Assembly (NCBI GenBank): GCA_963691705.1
Contig: OY829540.1
Coordinates: 5,098,001-5,162,000, forward strand
Source: Viola odorata
Lineage: Eukaryota > Streptophyta > Magnoliopsida > Malpighiales > Violaceae
DNA: 64,000 nt
Direction of reading: 5' to 3'
The translations under genes were made by a program, and so were the position numbers. This document shows, piece by piece, positions 1 to 11,851 of the stretch (position 1 is the stretch's first letter; each line of letters begins with the position of its first letter). The notes beneath the pieces are model-generated. The model saw only the letters and a list, made by a program, of their open reading frames with translations. It searched no databases and was not told where the DNA came from.

Positions 1-713
1 GGGATTGTTCATAAGGATAAGGAACAATCTAGATTCTATTCGAATCTAACACATTGTACTTGGCTCTAGACATGACTACGAATTGTGAGAAGAACAAACT
101 GGTTTGACTAGCAGTCGCCATGGCTACAGCACTTACAAATGGGCTGATGATTGCTACAATTCTTAAAAAGATGTCAAGTATAGAATTTGACGACATCTCA
201 ATCAATAATTCCGTCTCAAAATCGGTCGATTAGAGTGCTAATTGCATCTTACTAGTAATTTATAAATTAACTACATCATTAATTACTAATTAGTAGGCTA
301 ATCACGAGAAGCAAATTTGGATTTTACTAATTATGGACAGACAGTGTAATAAAGAAATAAACTTGAGTGGGTATTAGGTTTTGCTGATCTAATTAGCACA
401 TTCCATGGCATTATGAGATTGGCTAAAAGGATTGGATATCTAACTAATAAAGGCAGGACGATGGTGCGATGCCTATATGATCAGGGCAGCCAGTCAAGAC
501 CTATAATATTGGTTTATTTATTAACGGGCGACCCAATTAGAATAAAATTGAAATGTCCAAATTTTCCAAAATACTAATTTCCACCATTAATTAAAGACAA
601 TTTGTTGTATAAATTTGAACCCATATCTACCAAGACCTCTCTCCATAACCTCTAGTCATTCAAAGAGATCAACTCAAAGCAATTTGCCATGAATGTGGTT
701 ATGAAAAACAAGG

Positions 714-744
<31 letters not shown>

Positions 745-3235
745 GTCATCATATGAATAGAATAAGTACATATTAATTGTTCTGGAACAAGAAAAATTAA
801 AAGTAAAATGAGGGAGAAGAAGTTAGCTTACCTTACTCATGTAGTTCGATCTCCATATAGAGCTAGGACTGGCAAATATCATGAAAACCTTCGAATGAAA
901 TCATCACAGATCTCACATGTGAGTGTGAGATAAGAATGTAGCCAAGGACAACTCGCCGACGACGGATCAATCTCCTCTTAATTGTCAGCAGGAAATTGGT
1001 TAATTGCCGGGGCCGGCAAGTCATTCTTGGCTGCACCTGTCGTTACCTCATCGTCACATGCAAGATCCTTGATGAAATAATATATATCTAGCTAGAAATT
1101 AGTTCTACATCCATCATTTTCAATGTTCAACAACATTATCGTTCTACAAAATCAACCAAATGGGTTTTGGAAGAAAGACGTACGACTCTTACATATATTT
1201 TTTATTTTGAAGCAATGTAAAACGGCAAGGAAGGAGACTAGCTAGCTAGGGCTTCTTCTTTTCTTATGCAATTGCAAACCGTTGCATAGATATAAGTTAG
1301 AGACCCATACCGCAATATATCAACCGATATGGGAACAAAAGAAGTAGGGTTTTCATCAAGTATGTGATGTTAGAACCCGAAGAAGATTATCGTTGTTCTA
1401 AACCATATGAACAACAATCCAGAATCGGAACACATTCAATTTTGATGTACATTGCATAGAATAAACGAGATGCGGAAGTGTACCTAATGATGACGATGCC
1501 ATGTCCTTGAAAGATTTCCGGGAATAATTGGTCTTCTGGTGAATTGTTGCCTTGGGCGTATGGGTACCCTGTGTTCTCTATCTTTTCTGATAACGCTCTG
1601 TTTAGTTTTTCTTTTACAAAGAAAAACTACTTTTCTTATACGTTAAAAACAGAAGAACCTTACCTTATATATGACAACCTCCACCAGGGACCAAATCCCA
1701 ATTATGTTTAACTTATGTTAATTACAAATCGATCCATCAATAATTGGAATTAACTCGGGACTCTGCACAAATACTGAATGTGCCCCTACACTGTATTAAT
1801 TAGACAATTGGACCCTTAACTTTATTTGATCATCAAATTGGTCCAATAAACCTTATATTAACATTATACTATATGATTAATTATACTTAGCATATGCGTC
1901 CATATATTATGTATACTTTACGGTACTAAACGCACTAGTCTTGTTGTCCAAATCTAACATGTGACCTTTTTTTTCTTTTTAAAAAATGGAATTTGTGACA
2001 TTTTGCATAAATATTTAAAACCCAATAGGTATTCGTTGATCCACAGCACCAATCAGAAAAGAAGACAAAAATTACCTCAACCCATTGTGTGATATTATAT
2101 TATGATGATCATGTTACATACACTCTCAACTTGTTGAATTTCGGATTGTAAAAAACTTTCAAATTTTTAATCAACACTTTCCCTTTTAATCCCATTCTTT
2201 GGAAATTTAATAGAATTGAGTTACAAAGTTTATTTATCACCATCCATCCCCAATCTTACACTTAGTCACTTACTCTAGCACATAATCAAATGCTTGTTGC
2301 AAAATACTAGTTCCAAGGCTCTCCCGTTTTTAGTAATTAATCATTTATTAAATACATTTTATTTTTTAACGAACCGACCTAGTATTACGCGCTAATCCTG
2401 CACAGAAGCTCACGGACAACTTAAAAGTTGAAGAGGCTAGCTAGTGTGTGTACTGTGTAGTCAGTAAGTGTACGTAGAGTAGTACTTTGTGCAGGTGATG
2501 GGAGGATGACTGTGGGTGGTAACTAGTTACTAGTTAATTATGGCCTATGGTATGGCGTGATATGGGCTTTGGTGATGGTTCTTTTTTGGGTACAAACTTT
2601 TTACCGTATTTGAGTGGACCGGGCTGAAGAATCAATGAGTAATTTTGGTGAAAACTACGGACGTAATTCTTTGAACGAAGATGTCAGATGTGAGTTGCGG
2701 GGAGAAGGTTGTGATTTTGAAACTGAGTCATTATCCCTGTTTTCTGCCCTTTTTTTTCTCATGGACCGACCGCCCAACCATTGCTTCCCTGCTGCAGAAT
2801 TTGCAGGATAACAATCGTCACTCAATCCTAGAATTAATACCCGAAATCATCATCATCATCACATTTTATATTTTTCTACTAATTGATATGTTAAAATAGA
2901 AGTATTATATATTAATTTATTTGAGGGACCCATCACTCGGTGTATATCAATCAAATTTTGGCACGCCTATTAATATAAAAAAATGTAGAATTTATTAGTA
3001 TATAAAGTATTTTCCTTTTTAAAAATCAATAGAATTGAAATTTGAAATCTTAGCAAGACAGTAGTTGAGCTATGAAATTGAGGCCTAACTTGGCCCATAT
3101 CAGGCCCAGACCCAACTAGATGAATGGGAAGTTTTCCATTTTCTTCCTTTTTCATTTTTTATTTTATTTTTTTGATTCTGTGCGTTTTCTTTAGGCTTCA
3201 TTTTGATGATTGATTGATATAGGATAAGAGAGACA
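1..3235. other. Intergenic, AT-rich, no gene seen
   Basis: I see no coding region with recognisable domains or splice-consistent exons here. The stretch is AT-rich. It holds a short TA dinucleotide microsatellite at about 714-739. The block around 1370-1640 has the look of decayed retroelement sequence, but I could not find matching ends. Short open frames near 2614-2899 have no recognisable content. Confidence 0.6.
712..739. repeat. TA dinucleotide microsatellite
   Basis: An uninterrupted run of about 14 TA units lies in intergenic DNA. It is a simple sequence repeat with no gene context. Confidence 0.9.
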
Positions 3236-3316
3236 CAGTAAGAAAGAGTAGTGCAGGAACACTGCCACCAAAACCAACCAACCGACGACCCATCTCCGTC
3301 CGATCTTCAAAATCAG

Positions 3317-3522
3317 GTAATAATACAACAATAATAACAGAAAAAAAAACTTTTAACTACTTTTTTTTTTTAGTCAGTTTAGTCCACTTGATTCAACATA
3401 TATATTGGTCTCTTTTGTTGTTTTCCTTCCAAGTTCCACCCTCCATAATATAATATTTATTTACTAGATCTATATCTGTCCCATTTAATAAACACGATAA
3501 TAACAAAGTTCTATTATTTCAG
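3317..3522 (+). other. 5' UTR intron of the endosulfine gene
   Basis: A GT donor after AAATCAG at 3316 and a CAG acceptor after a T-rich tract at 3522 define a probable intron just before the start codon of the endosulfine-like gene. The leader exon would lie around 3236-3316. This is inferred from splice signals only. Confidence 0.5.
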
Positions 3523-3621
3523 ATCAGAATATCAAGAAATTGCAGCTTTTTGTTTCTTTGATTCTTGGTAGAGAGCTTTTAGTGTATTATTATCGTATCA
3601 GTTCTTGCAACAGTGGAAAGA

Positions 3622-4929
3622 ATGTCAAGCTCAAACATGGGGGAGGTAAATGAGGTAGAGAAGAAGGTAGGAGGAGATGATGCCATTAATCTTAATAATA
3701 GTAACCAAATTGGTGATGATCATCCAGTAGAAGAAGGGATTGAGGGTTCGGAAAATGTTGTGGAGAACATCCCAATTGCTACACATCAAAAAGAGGTATC
3801 CCTTCTTTTGCTGCCCACCTTCTGTTCGATGAATTGCTAACTAGAAGTTTATAGCTTTGCTTTGGTTTGTTTCTTGCACCAATTTTCAGTTTTGGTTGTT
3901 GCAAATGCAGGAGGAGGAGATTATGAGGAAGAAATATGGAGGGATATTGCTAAAGAAGAAGCCATTGATATCCAAGGCAAGTAGCCAAAACCACTACATT
4001 CGTCCACTCGCGGATCTCTCTATCGATTTGGGATAAAATGATGTGTTTCGACCAATCTTAAAACGTTTTTGTGTGTATTGCCTGCCTGACTTGTTGTTTC
4101 CTTCCAATGCAAACAGGATCATGAACGTGCATTTTTCGATTCTGCGGATTGGGCATTGGGAAAGGTTAGCAACTTCATTAATGTAATGTAGGGTTTTGAT
4201 TTAGTATTTTCAGTTGACAATGACAATGCCAAAGCTCGATTGATGATGATGTTTTTGGCATGTGATTGTTCTATCAGCAAGGAGCACAGAAGCCTAAAGG
4301 ACCACTTGAAGCTCTCCGCCCTAAATTGCAGGTTTTTTGCACCACTTTCACATCCACGTCTTCTAAAAAATTCTGATTTGCTACTTATTTCTTAACATTT
4401 ATTGCACAATCCCCATTTCTTTGGTGTTCTTTTCTGCAGTTGAATATGGTTGGGAAAAAATCACCACACCAGTATGAGAGAATGCTGTATTGTAACTACA
4501 TAATGATTTAACATTTCAAAAGTTGAATGATTCGAGAACTAACCATACACTTAAAATATATACATACAACATTTTTTTCCAGTTCATCGATGATGTTCAA
4601 TGTGGTTGATCATTGCTCTTTCTACGTTTCAGCCGACGCCTCACAACCAAATGCGTTCAAGACGATCAGCTTATGCTCCTGCAGATGAATGTGCCGACGG
4701 TATGTGCCTCAATCTGTTTGCTGATCTCATCTTGAAGCCAAAACTCTTGAACTCTTTGTTTACCTGTCCCTGAAATGATGTCCCTGAAATGATGTCTTGT
4801 TTCCGTTTCCTGGTCTTGGCAGATGATGGCAATGATCTTGCATCTGTAGAGGACGAGAAGTGCACAATATTGGATGACGGGAACGACAAGAACAAGGCTC
4901 CCCAGCAGGATCAGAGCTGCCATGAATAA
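3622..4929 (+). CDS. Endosulfine/ARPP-19 family phosphoprotein
   Basis: Six coding exons are supported: 3622-3795, 3911-3976, 4117-4164, 4278-4331, 4633-4699 and 4823-4929. They give 171 residues. The N-terminus is acidic and low in complexity. The conserved core follows: a KKYGG..LLKKKPLISK segment, then DHERAFFDSADWALGK, then KPKGPLEALRPKLQ. FDSADW is the plant form of the endosulfine motif, whose serine in animals is phosphorylated by Greatwall kinase to make an inhibitor of PP2A-B55. The tail is acidic and variable. I chose the ATG at 3622 because it opens the only continuous frame into the core. The closest relative I know is Arabidopsis At1g69510. Exon 2 ends at a GC donor rather than GT (see findings). 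A cell-cycle or PP2A role in plants is inferred from the family. Confidence 0.9.
3977..4116 (+). other. GC-AG intron inside the endosulfine gene
   Basis: The exon ends AAG and the intron begins GCAAGT. The acceptor is AAACAG at 4116. Joining here gives the conserved LISK/DHERAFF junction in phase 0. The nearest GT (AAGT at 3980) would add four bases and break the frame. GC donors are a known minority class and usually carry this strong AG|GCAAGT consensus. Confidence 0.85.
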
Positions 4930-7186
4930 ATTTCTGCATTCCCCTTTTTGATTTATTTTTTTACAGCTGAAATTATATAAGATCCTATTGGAATAAAGTA
5001 AGAGTAGCAAAAGATGTACTGCTATCTATTTAGTGCTTGTAACCAGCTGCATCGGTGAACCAAAAGGCAGAGAAGAACTTTTTTTTCTTCTATGCATCAC
5101 TATTTATGGATGATATGCATGTTGTACTAACAAGAGTATCGGTACAACAATTAAGTTTCCAGTTCTCAGTCAATTCTCTAATAAGGGCATTTTACACTCC
5201 AAAAACTCCAACATTGGTTGTGATCGAGTGGTAGGTCTTACGAGACTTGTTCATCTTTAACCGCGGTCCGATTATGTTATAGTCGCTTGCCAGAAAGGTA
5301 GAGAGGATACCTAGAGATAATTGGGGAAAAACTCCAAAAGCTTCCAATTTCGTACAGAGAGTACGAGCGTTAAAATGCCCAAAGTTTGTTAATTACTACC
5401 ATTACTTGCTAATTTCCTGCAAAACAGAATCTGCAGACAACTTATGAATACATCTATGGAAGAATACCCATTCGAATATATCCTTTCATGATAGAGCCAG
5501 TTATCAATTTCACACTCCCCAGCAAATCAACATAAAATTTGCATCGAAGGTTTGGCTGCAATCAGAGTCAATTCAAGAAGAAAAAACTGTTCCAAGTCAA
5601 AAAGGCCTATCAAATCAGCAAACCACTACAAAGGAACTAATATGAAGATGACAAAGGTCAATATTCAGAAATTTTCAATATCGTTGAATATTCATGACTT
5701 TGCTTTGCAGACGCCAAAGCAGGGCTGCCGAAGAAACATCAGGAGAGAAGTGGGAACGTTAGCCAAATTGAGTTGGGGTCAAGTACACAAATATAGTAGA
5801 AGAAAATACTAGGTGGGCGATTTCCTATTATTACATCCTCCCGTCTTTCTTTTGTCACACTGTACATGAATGACCATTCCAATTTTGCGGTAAATTGCAG
5901 ATTAGGTCTTTACTTTTCCAGATTTATACCATAAAGCATAAAACAGTTGACAACAAGGTGCCTGACTGTGTTCCACTGTGTCACCATCTGAACTAGGACG
6001 CAGACAAAGCTTCATAAAGACATCCCACGCACACTATACTAATTACTAACACAGAAAAACATACCTGCTTGTGAAAATTAAGGAAGCCATGATGCAACAA
6101 ACCTGCCGCATTCATGCACAGAGAATTTAACTTCATCAACTCTAGGCTGCTCATGGATGAAAACAAGAAGCAACCAAGAGAACACGCCTTCCTCTTGAGC
6201 CGATTCTATCCTCAGTGTAATCCGTGAATCAACTCAAAAGGCGACATGTACAATTACAGCCCCAATTCTGATTTTCCACAGCTTATGAAACAAACCTGAA
6301 CATATCATGCCAAGATACATCTTTAAAGCAATTTGCAGTTTAAAACTTTCACATGTTATTGACAGCCATCATTCAATGCATGACAACTGTTTTTGGATGA
6401 CTTAATACATCACAGCTAAAAGAGGGCATGTCTCACATTAAATGGGAACTGTGAAGGTAATAATAAGAAACAAACCATTACACAGAAGAAAATTAGTTGC
6501 AAGCAAATGAGAAATGGAAGTTGGAAATAAGGATGGCAGCACCAACAAAAAGAAGATAGTATGATACATCTCCAAACAAAGCAGCCTAAGTTTTCCCAGG
6601 CACTACAACCATAATCTCCCAATTAAAACATGGGCTGTAATCTAAAACAAGATGTAATAACAACTCAGTTAAATAAGTTTTTCCTCACAAAACAATGAAA
6701 GAAAACCCATGGCTACCAATCAGATAACTTTTACAGAAGATAATATCACCGTTACACAAATGTGATGATGGTAGAGACGACTGCTTGAACATGGCATAGA
6801 GCTTGATAATTAATGGTATAAAGGTCCAGAGGTGACTGAATGGTGAATTGCATCATCAGATCATGCAGGTCATCCAAACAAAGCACTGGGTTGGGCCAAG
6901 GTGAAGCACATTTTCACAAAAACCTTTTCATCAGATCTTTGTTCTGACCTAGGCTGAAGGCTTCATGAAAAGGGCAAAGGTCGGACCACGGGATTTGTTG
7001 ATCTGTGTTGATTGTAAGGGAAGGCAACAGAGGCAAAAAGGTGCATTAGAACTCTAAAACTAGGATGGTTGGGTAAGACATCAACAATCTGTTCCTCTTT
7101 ATCTAGATAAATCAGAACGGTTGCTGAATCAAAGGGGCATAAATAAGAGGGGGAAATCATCTACCTCTTGGCCCTAGAACATGAGA
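4930..7186. other. Spacer between convergent genes
   Basis: This stretch lies between the stop codon of the endosulfine gene and the stop codon of the oppositely oriented KH gene. The first 100-200 bases and the last several hundred are probably the two 3' UTRs; an AATAAA-like signal lies near 4993. The open frame at 5552-5812 has no domain, and I read nothing else as coding. Confidence 0.6.
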
Positions 7187-9644
7187 CTAATATCCAGGGT
7201 GTTTTCTGTGGGAAACTGGGTTCTGACCAGACAACCTGGGAACAGATGCTAAAAATCAGGCCTGGAAAAGATTATTAAGGCAGAAAGACAAACATATTGA
7301 AATACTTTAATTTTTTAGAGAAAAATGAAAACAAAGCTTGAACTACCTTTAAAAAAACAATTTCAACATAGAAAGAAGGTTTACAGAAATAAACTTACCC
7401 AGAACCACCAGAACGACCAGAAGAGTAGGCACCATAAGCTCCATAACCACTTTCACCACCACTCTGGATGAAGATAAATGACAAAAAAACTTTATAAGAA
7501 ACAATGACAATACGGACAGCTACTAACCAACTAACATATTCAATGTGCAACAAATGGTAAGTCGTAACACTAAAATATGCAGCATCAACATCCAGGAGTA
7601 TGTCCACTTTGTTACTTATCTATGCACACATAAAGATAAACTAACCATTGAACTACCATTAGTCCCATAGTTATCACTTGGAGGCAAATCACGAGAACCA
7701 TATCCACCAGGGGAATATCCGCGTCCACGTGATTGACTGTCCCGCCCTCCGTACTTGGGAGAATCTCCCATGTCTACTGGCACAGGCATGTAGGGGAAGG
7801 CTGGTGGAAAAGCAGTTAGCGCTCCATCCCTTCCAAATAAATTGGCTTTCAACCTCAAAATAACTTGTGAAAGGGCATTGCTAGCAACATCAAGGTTGCC
7901 TGTTATCTGAGTTAAAAAATAATAATCACCGAAACATTAAAAGGTCATACCAAGACATATACATAGAGACACAAGTTACAATATTAAAATCATTTACCTG
8001 GACCATCTCATCGTCTTCAGAAGCAACCTTGGGAAGGCTGTCCTCTGAAAGAATTCGGATGCCTGCTCTTGTAACATTCCTCATCTCAGAAATAATAGAG
8101 CCACCTTTACCCATGAGGCATCCAATCTGTGACCGTGGCACGAGTAGACGAGTGGTGATCACAGAATCACCAGACTCCCTCTCAGTTTTCTCACTGCATC
8201 GTGGTTGTAAGCGCAGTGCTGCGTTGACTGTTGGAGATTGCTCTTCAAAAAACTGCAAGTACAAACATTTAGACAACAATAAAATTGCTCTCCATCCAGG
8301 TTCCTTTAACAGGTAATCCATGGAGAAAGAAATCATAAAAAAGGAACAAATTCACACCTCCTTTGCTGATATAAATATTATGCAATCATCCCCTTCAGCA
8401 CCTGAGCTGTCAACTTTAATTGAAGCCCTAGACTCCTGTCGAATTTGCTTGATGATAGCACCCCCTTTACCAATCACACCTCCAATATTTCCAATTGGAC
8501 ACACCAAACGAAGAGAAATTTCTTTCGCCGAACCTTCATCTCTCTGGTCTGAATAAAGGGATGGGGACCAGCCACCTTTGAAATTGCCATAAAGAAGAGG
8601 AGCACCAGCGTTTGCAGTGACAAACATACCACCAGATTGATACATGCTGGTGGATGAGGACAAAAGTAAGTGCTGAGATCGAGATGGATTATCATGAAGG
8701 CGAGACGCCACTTGATAAAGAGCCTTTCTCACAACTGGGGGTTCTCCAATGATCTGAAACCACAACAAATAAACAAGTATCATAGTAATCCTAGATCAAA
8801 GATTCCTCCATCAACTAACCTATTAGTTCTATAAAGATTCATTTTACCGACACATGCATCACAACCAAACTCAACCCACAGAAAGCAGTTTCAAGACCAG
8901 CCAACTTTATATCGTATGAGAGACTGACTGCCCACAAGCACACGAGTTTACCTACGATTACTGGTTTGACTAAGCTTTGAAGAAAAACATTGTACATAAA
9001 TGACACTCCCAAAATAACCTAATCAATATGCTTACCAGGAGAAGCTCATCGTTACTCAATGCTGTAGGAGGTAGGTGTTCATCTTTAAGAATACGTATCT
9101 GCGCTTGTGTTTCGCTACGTATATTCTGAATTACTTGCCCCCCTTTCCCAATAACGCATCCAATCTGATCAGCTGGCACAAGCATCCGAATGGTAATCTG
9201 TGGCAATCTCCTCTCAAATTCTTCCCCCTCCTCCTCCTCCTCCTCATCACCACCGGTAGCAGGAGGCAAGTCCTCAGCAACAATCCTATCATGCACCATG
9301 AAAAGTGCATCCAGCGCAGGAGCCACGAACTCACCCGTATCTCCAAAGAGATTAGCTTTCTCACTCGGACTATAAATAGTAACAATGCGCTCATCAAAAC
9401 CAGGAACAGCCTCACTAATCCTAATGTTAGATTTACTGTCTCCCCTTAATTGCTTTGCTATCTCCCCACCTCTGCCAATAATACTTCCAATCTTTCTCAA
9501 GGGGCATAAGTAACGGTACACAGTATCTTCATTCCCAATTATATGAGAAGACTCAGGTTCATCACCAGGGTTTCTTCTCTTGCCTCCACCATAATCAGAC
9601 TGAGAATAGGATCTCTTTCCATAGTCATTTCTTTGACCCGCCAT
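7187..9644 (-). CDS. Four-KH-domain RNA-binding protein
   Basis: There are six coding exons on the minus strand: 9644-9036, 8753-8358, 8252-7998, 7906-7646, 7463-7399 and 7235-7187, giving 544 residues with all phases consistent. Four KH domains each carry the signature loop: GRGG at about residue 60, then GKGG three times. Between KH1 and KH2 is a run of Glu. The C-terminus is rich in Gly, Ser and Tyr (SGGESGYGAYGAYSSGRSGG) and ends with a short exon. It resembles Arabidopsis At5g15270 and the HEN4/PEPPER/FLK group, nuclear proteins acting in pre-mRNA processing and flowering control. I chose the ATG at 9644 because MAGQRNDYGKR is conserved at the start of this subfamily; an acceptor in the 5' UTR lies 19 bases upstream. 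The last exon is the least certain, since an earlier acceptor would give a shorter tail. Confidence 0.9.
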
Positions 9645-9663
9645 AGTTAAAAGCAACTCTCAA

Positions 9664-10440
9664 CTGCACCCATAGAGGCACACTGTAAACAAGAAGCAAC
9701 CAACAAATGCTAGGAAGCAATTATGCAACAATGAAATAGCAAAGTGAAAGATGTTGCATTTCATGGAAAAATATGAAAAACAGCTATGCCACTTTGACTT
9801 TTCACTTCACCCTAAAAGACCCATTTCAGGTACAGATAATTTGGACACCAGGACAAGTCAGACAGTGGAAAAATCAAACTGGGTAGAACCCCAAAAAAAC
9901 TTAAATCCTGAGCTGTTCATTACTTTGAAGCAAAATTGCGTATCAGTTACAACTTTAAATCAAGAACTAACCCCACATTACTCATCAATGGACAAAAAAA
10001 AGAAAAAAAGGAGAGATTTTCCAGAGCAGTCAACCTGCATACAGTAGGTCAGCTTACAATCCAACAACTTGTGCTATTAAGAACACGACAAAAGATAATC
10101 TTCCAAGTTGCTTAAACAAGTAAACATATCAATTACAAAAAACGAATTTATCCTGAAAATAGCACTAATCCGAGCATACAGCTAAACACACAGATCTGCG
10201 TTTTTTCTATTTCTTTTTCTTTGAAGAAGAAGAAGTAAAATAGAGAAAAATATATGAAAAAGAAGAAGAATAAAAGGGAAATACTGATTAAAAAGAGGGA
10301 GGGAGCAAGGGATTGCTGTTGTTGACGAAGTGCCGCGAGATTGATTTCAGCTTTTGTTCGTTAATTTATTGATTTTCTTTTTCTTTTTTCTTTTTTGCTG
10401 TAAAAAAAAAGGACAAACGAGAAAGTGAAGGTGGCGGTCT
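9664..10440 (-). other. 5' leader region of the KH gene
   Basis: A splice acceptor on the minus strand at 9664-9665 indicates a 5' UTR intron. The leader exon probably lies at about 10415-10285, with a candidate donor near 10285. No coding frame is evident on either strand. The region includes CT/GA-rich tracts typical of plant leaders. Confidence 0.5.
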
Positions 10441-10449
10441 CTTTATATA
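10441..10449 (-). promoter_or_regulatory. TATA box of the KH gene
   Basis: On the minus strand this reads TATATAAAG, about 30 bases before the start of a GA/CT-rich leader that leads to the KH gene. It lies about 240 bases from the 5' LTR of the copia element. Confidence 0.65.
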
Positions 10450-10691
10450 GGGGAAGAAGAAGGTGTGTGTGTGTGTAGTGTACGTATGTTGTGCAAGTGC
10501 AACAAACAAGTGTGTAAGATTTGTGTACGTAAATGTATCTGTGTTTGCTTGCACATTGGATTCTGCCCTAGTACCGAAATTACTTACATACCCTCTCACG
10601 TGTTGAATTTTGTAGTATTATTCCCCTCTCTTCTTTTATCTATTTATGGAGAAAACTTAACTTTTTTTTTAAAAAGTTTAGAGAAAACTTT

Positions 10692-11791
10692 TGTTGGCCC
10701 AAGGGCTCATTAAATCTTGTTTTGATGAATTAAGAACACATAAATTAATTAATATACTAACGCAATTTTAAGTTAAAGTATTTGTAGTTTGCGACAAGAC
10801 AACAAAAAGAAGCAACGAATCAATTATCGCAAGCTCGAAGAATCAAGTGTATATTAAAGCATTAAACGTGTAAGTATGATTCTAATTAGCACTTGATTTA
10901 TGTTCAATAATACCTCAAGAAAAGTGTCAAAAGATTTTTTACACGAAAAATAATTTTTGGAAAAAGAGTTTTTGATTTCACTGTAGCAACGGAGAGTTTC
11001 ACTGTAGCAACGGATAAACTCACTGTAGCAACGGGAACGAATAGTTTCACCGTAGCAACGGATAGACTTACTATAGCAACGGATAGTTTCACTGTAGCAA
11101 CGGATAGTTTTTTCACTGTAGCAACGGATATATTTTTTACTGTAGCAAACGGTTAGTTTTTGGCTCCTTCCTTCATGAATAAGCCTCTACTCATTTGACA
11201 CTATAAATACTCATCTAAGATGAGTTATTCAAGAACAAGAAAGCATTTATATTTTCTATATACACAAATTACATTTACAAACTCTCTTAATCAAAGTTTT
11301 ACAACGCAAGCTTCACATATCGGTTTTCAACCATTCTTACGTCTTTCAATTCGAGTTTGGATCGCTTTCTTCTTGAGGTATTATTGTTCATTTATTGGTG
11401 TTATTTTGAATCATACATTTATTATTTGTACACCAATTCTTTGTTGCAAATATTATTAATTCAATTGTGAAGGTTCTTCAATCCTTACCTTGAAAGAGGA
11501 TTGTATAACGGTTGTGGTTGAGCCTGTAAAAACTAAAGTGTAAGGTTGTAGTTGAGCCCGCAAAAACTACGGTGTAAGGTTGTGAGCTGAACCCGTAAAA
11601 GCTCAAGGTAATAGCAAAGGTGTTTGTATTAGAAAATCCTAAGGGTGAAGCTCTTAGGTAGTGGAGTACAATTCGGATTGTGAATTGGAACCACTATAAC
11701 TCCTTGTGTTTTTGCTATTTTTCCTTACATTTTGTGTGCGATTTTTTATTTCCTATTCACCCCCCTCTAGGCCGGGATTATTATTTTATCA
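10692..11791 (+). repeat. 5' LTR of the copia element
   Basis: It is 1100 bases long, from TGTTGGCCC to TTTTATCA. It carries eight copies of a CACTGTAGCAACGG-type unit at about 10978-11152. A TATA box (CTATAAATAC) lies at 11201-11210, and three GTAAGGTTGTxGTTGAGCC-like repeats lie at about 11510-11610. Confidence 0.93.
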
Positions 11792-11793
11792 AT

Positions 11794-11805
11794 TGGTAGC
11801 GGAGC
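11794..11805 (+). other. Primer binding site
   Basis: Two bases after the LTR end, TGGTAGCGGAGC matches the complement of the initiator methionine tRNA 3' end at 10 of 12 positions. This is the usual primer for copia elements. Confidence 0.7.
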
Positions 11806-11851
11806 AAGGTCACTTGTTTTGTAGGTTTAATCACCTCAAGTGCAAGATCAA

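Noticed and set aside
4440..4471. Extra endosulfine exon after exon 4
   Set aside because: It has an acceptor and a possible donor, but its 32 bases would break the frame, and the family goes directly from LRPKLQ to PTP.
9075..9449. 124-codon + strand frame opposite the KH gene
   Set aside because: It is the antisense shadow of KH exon 1, which has strong domain matches; the + strand frame has no domain.
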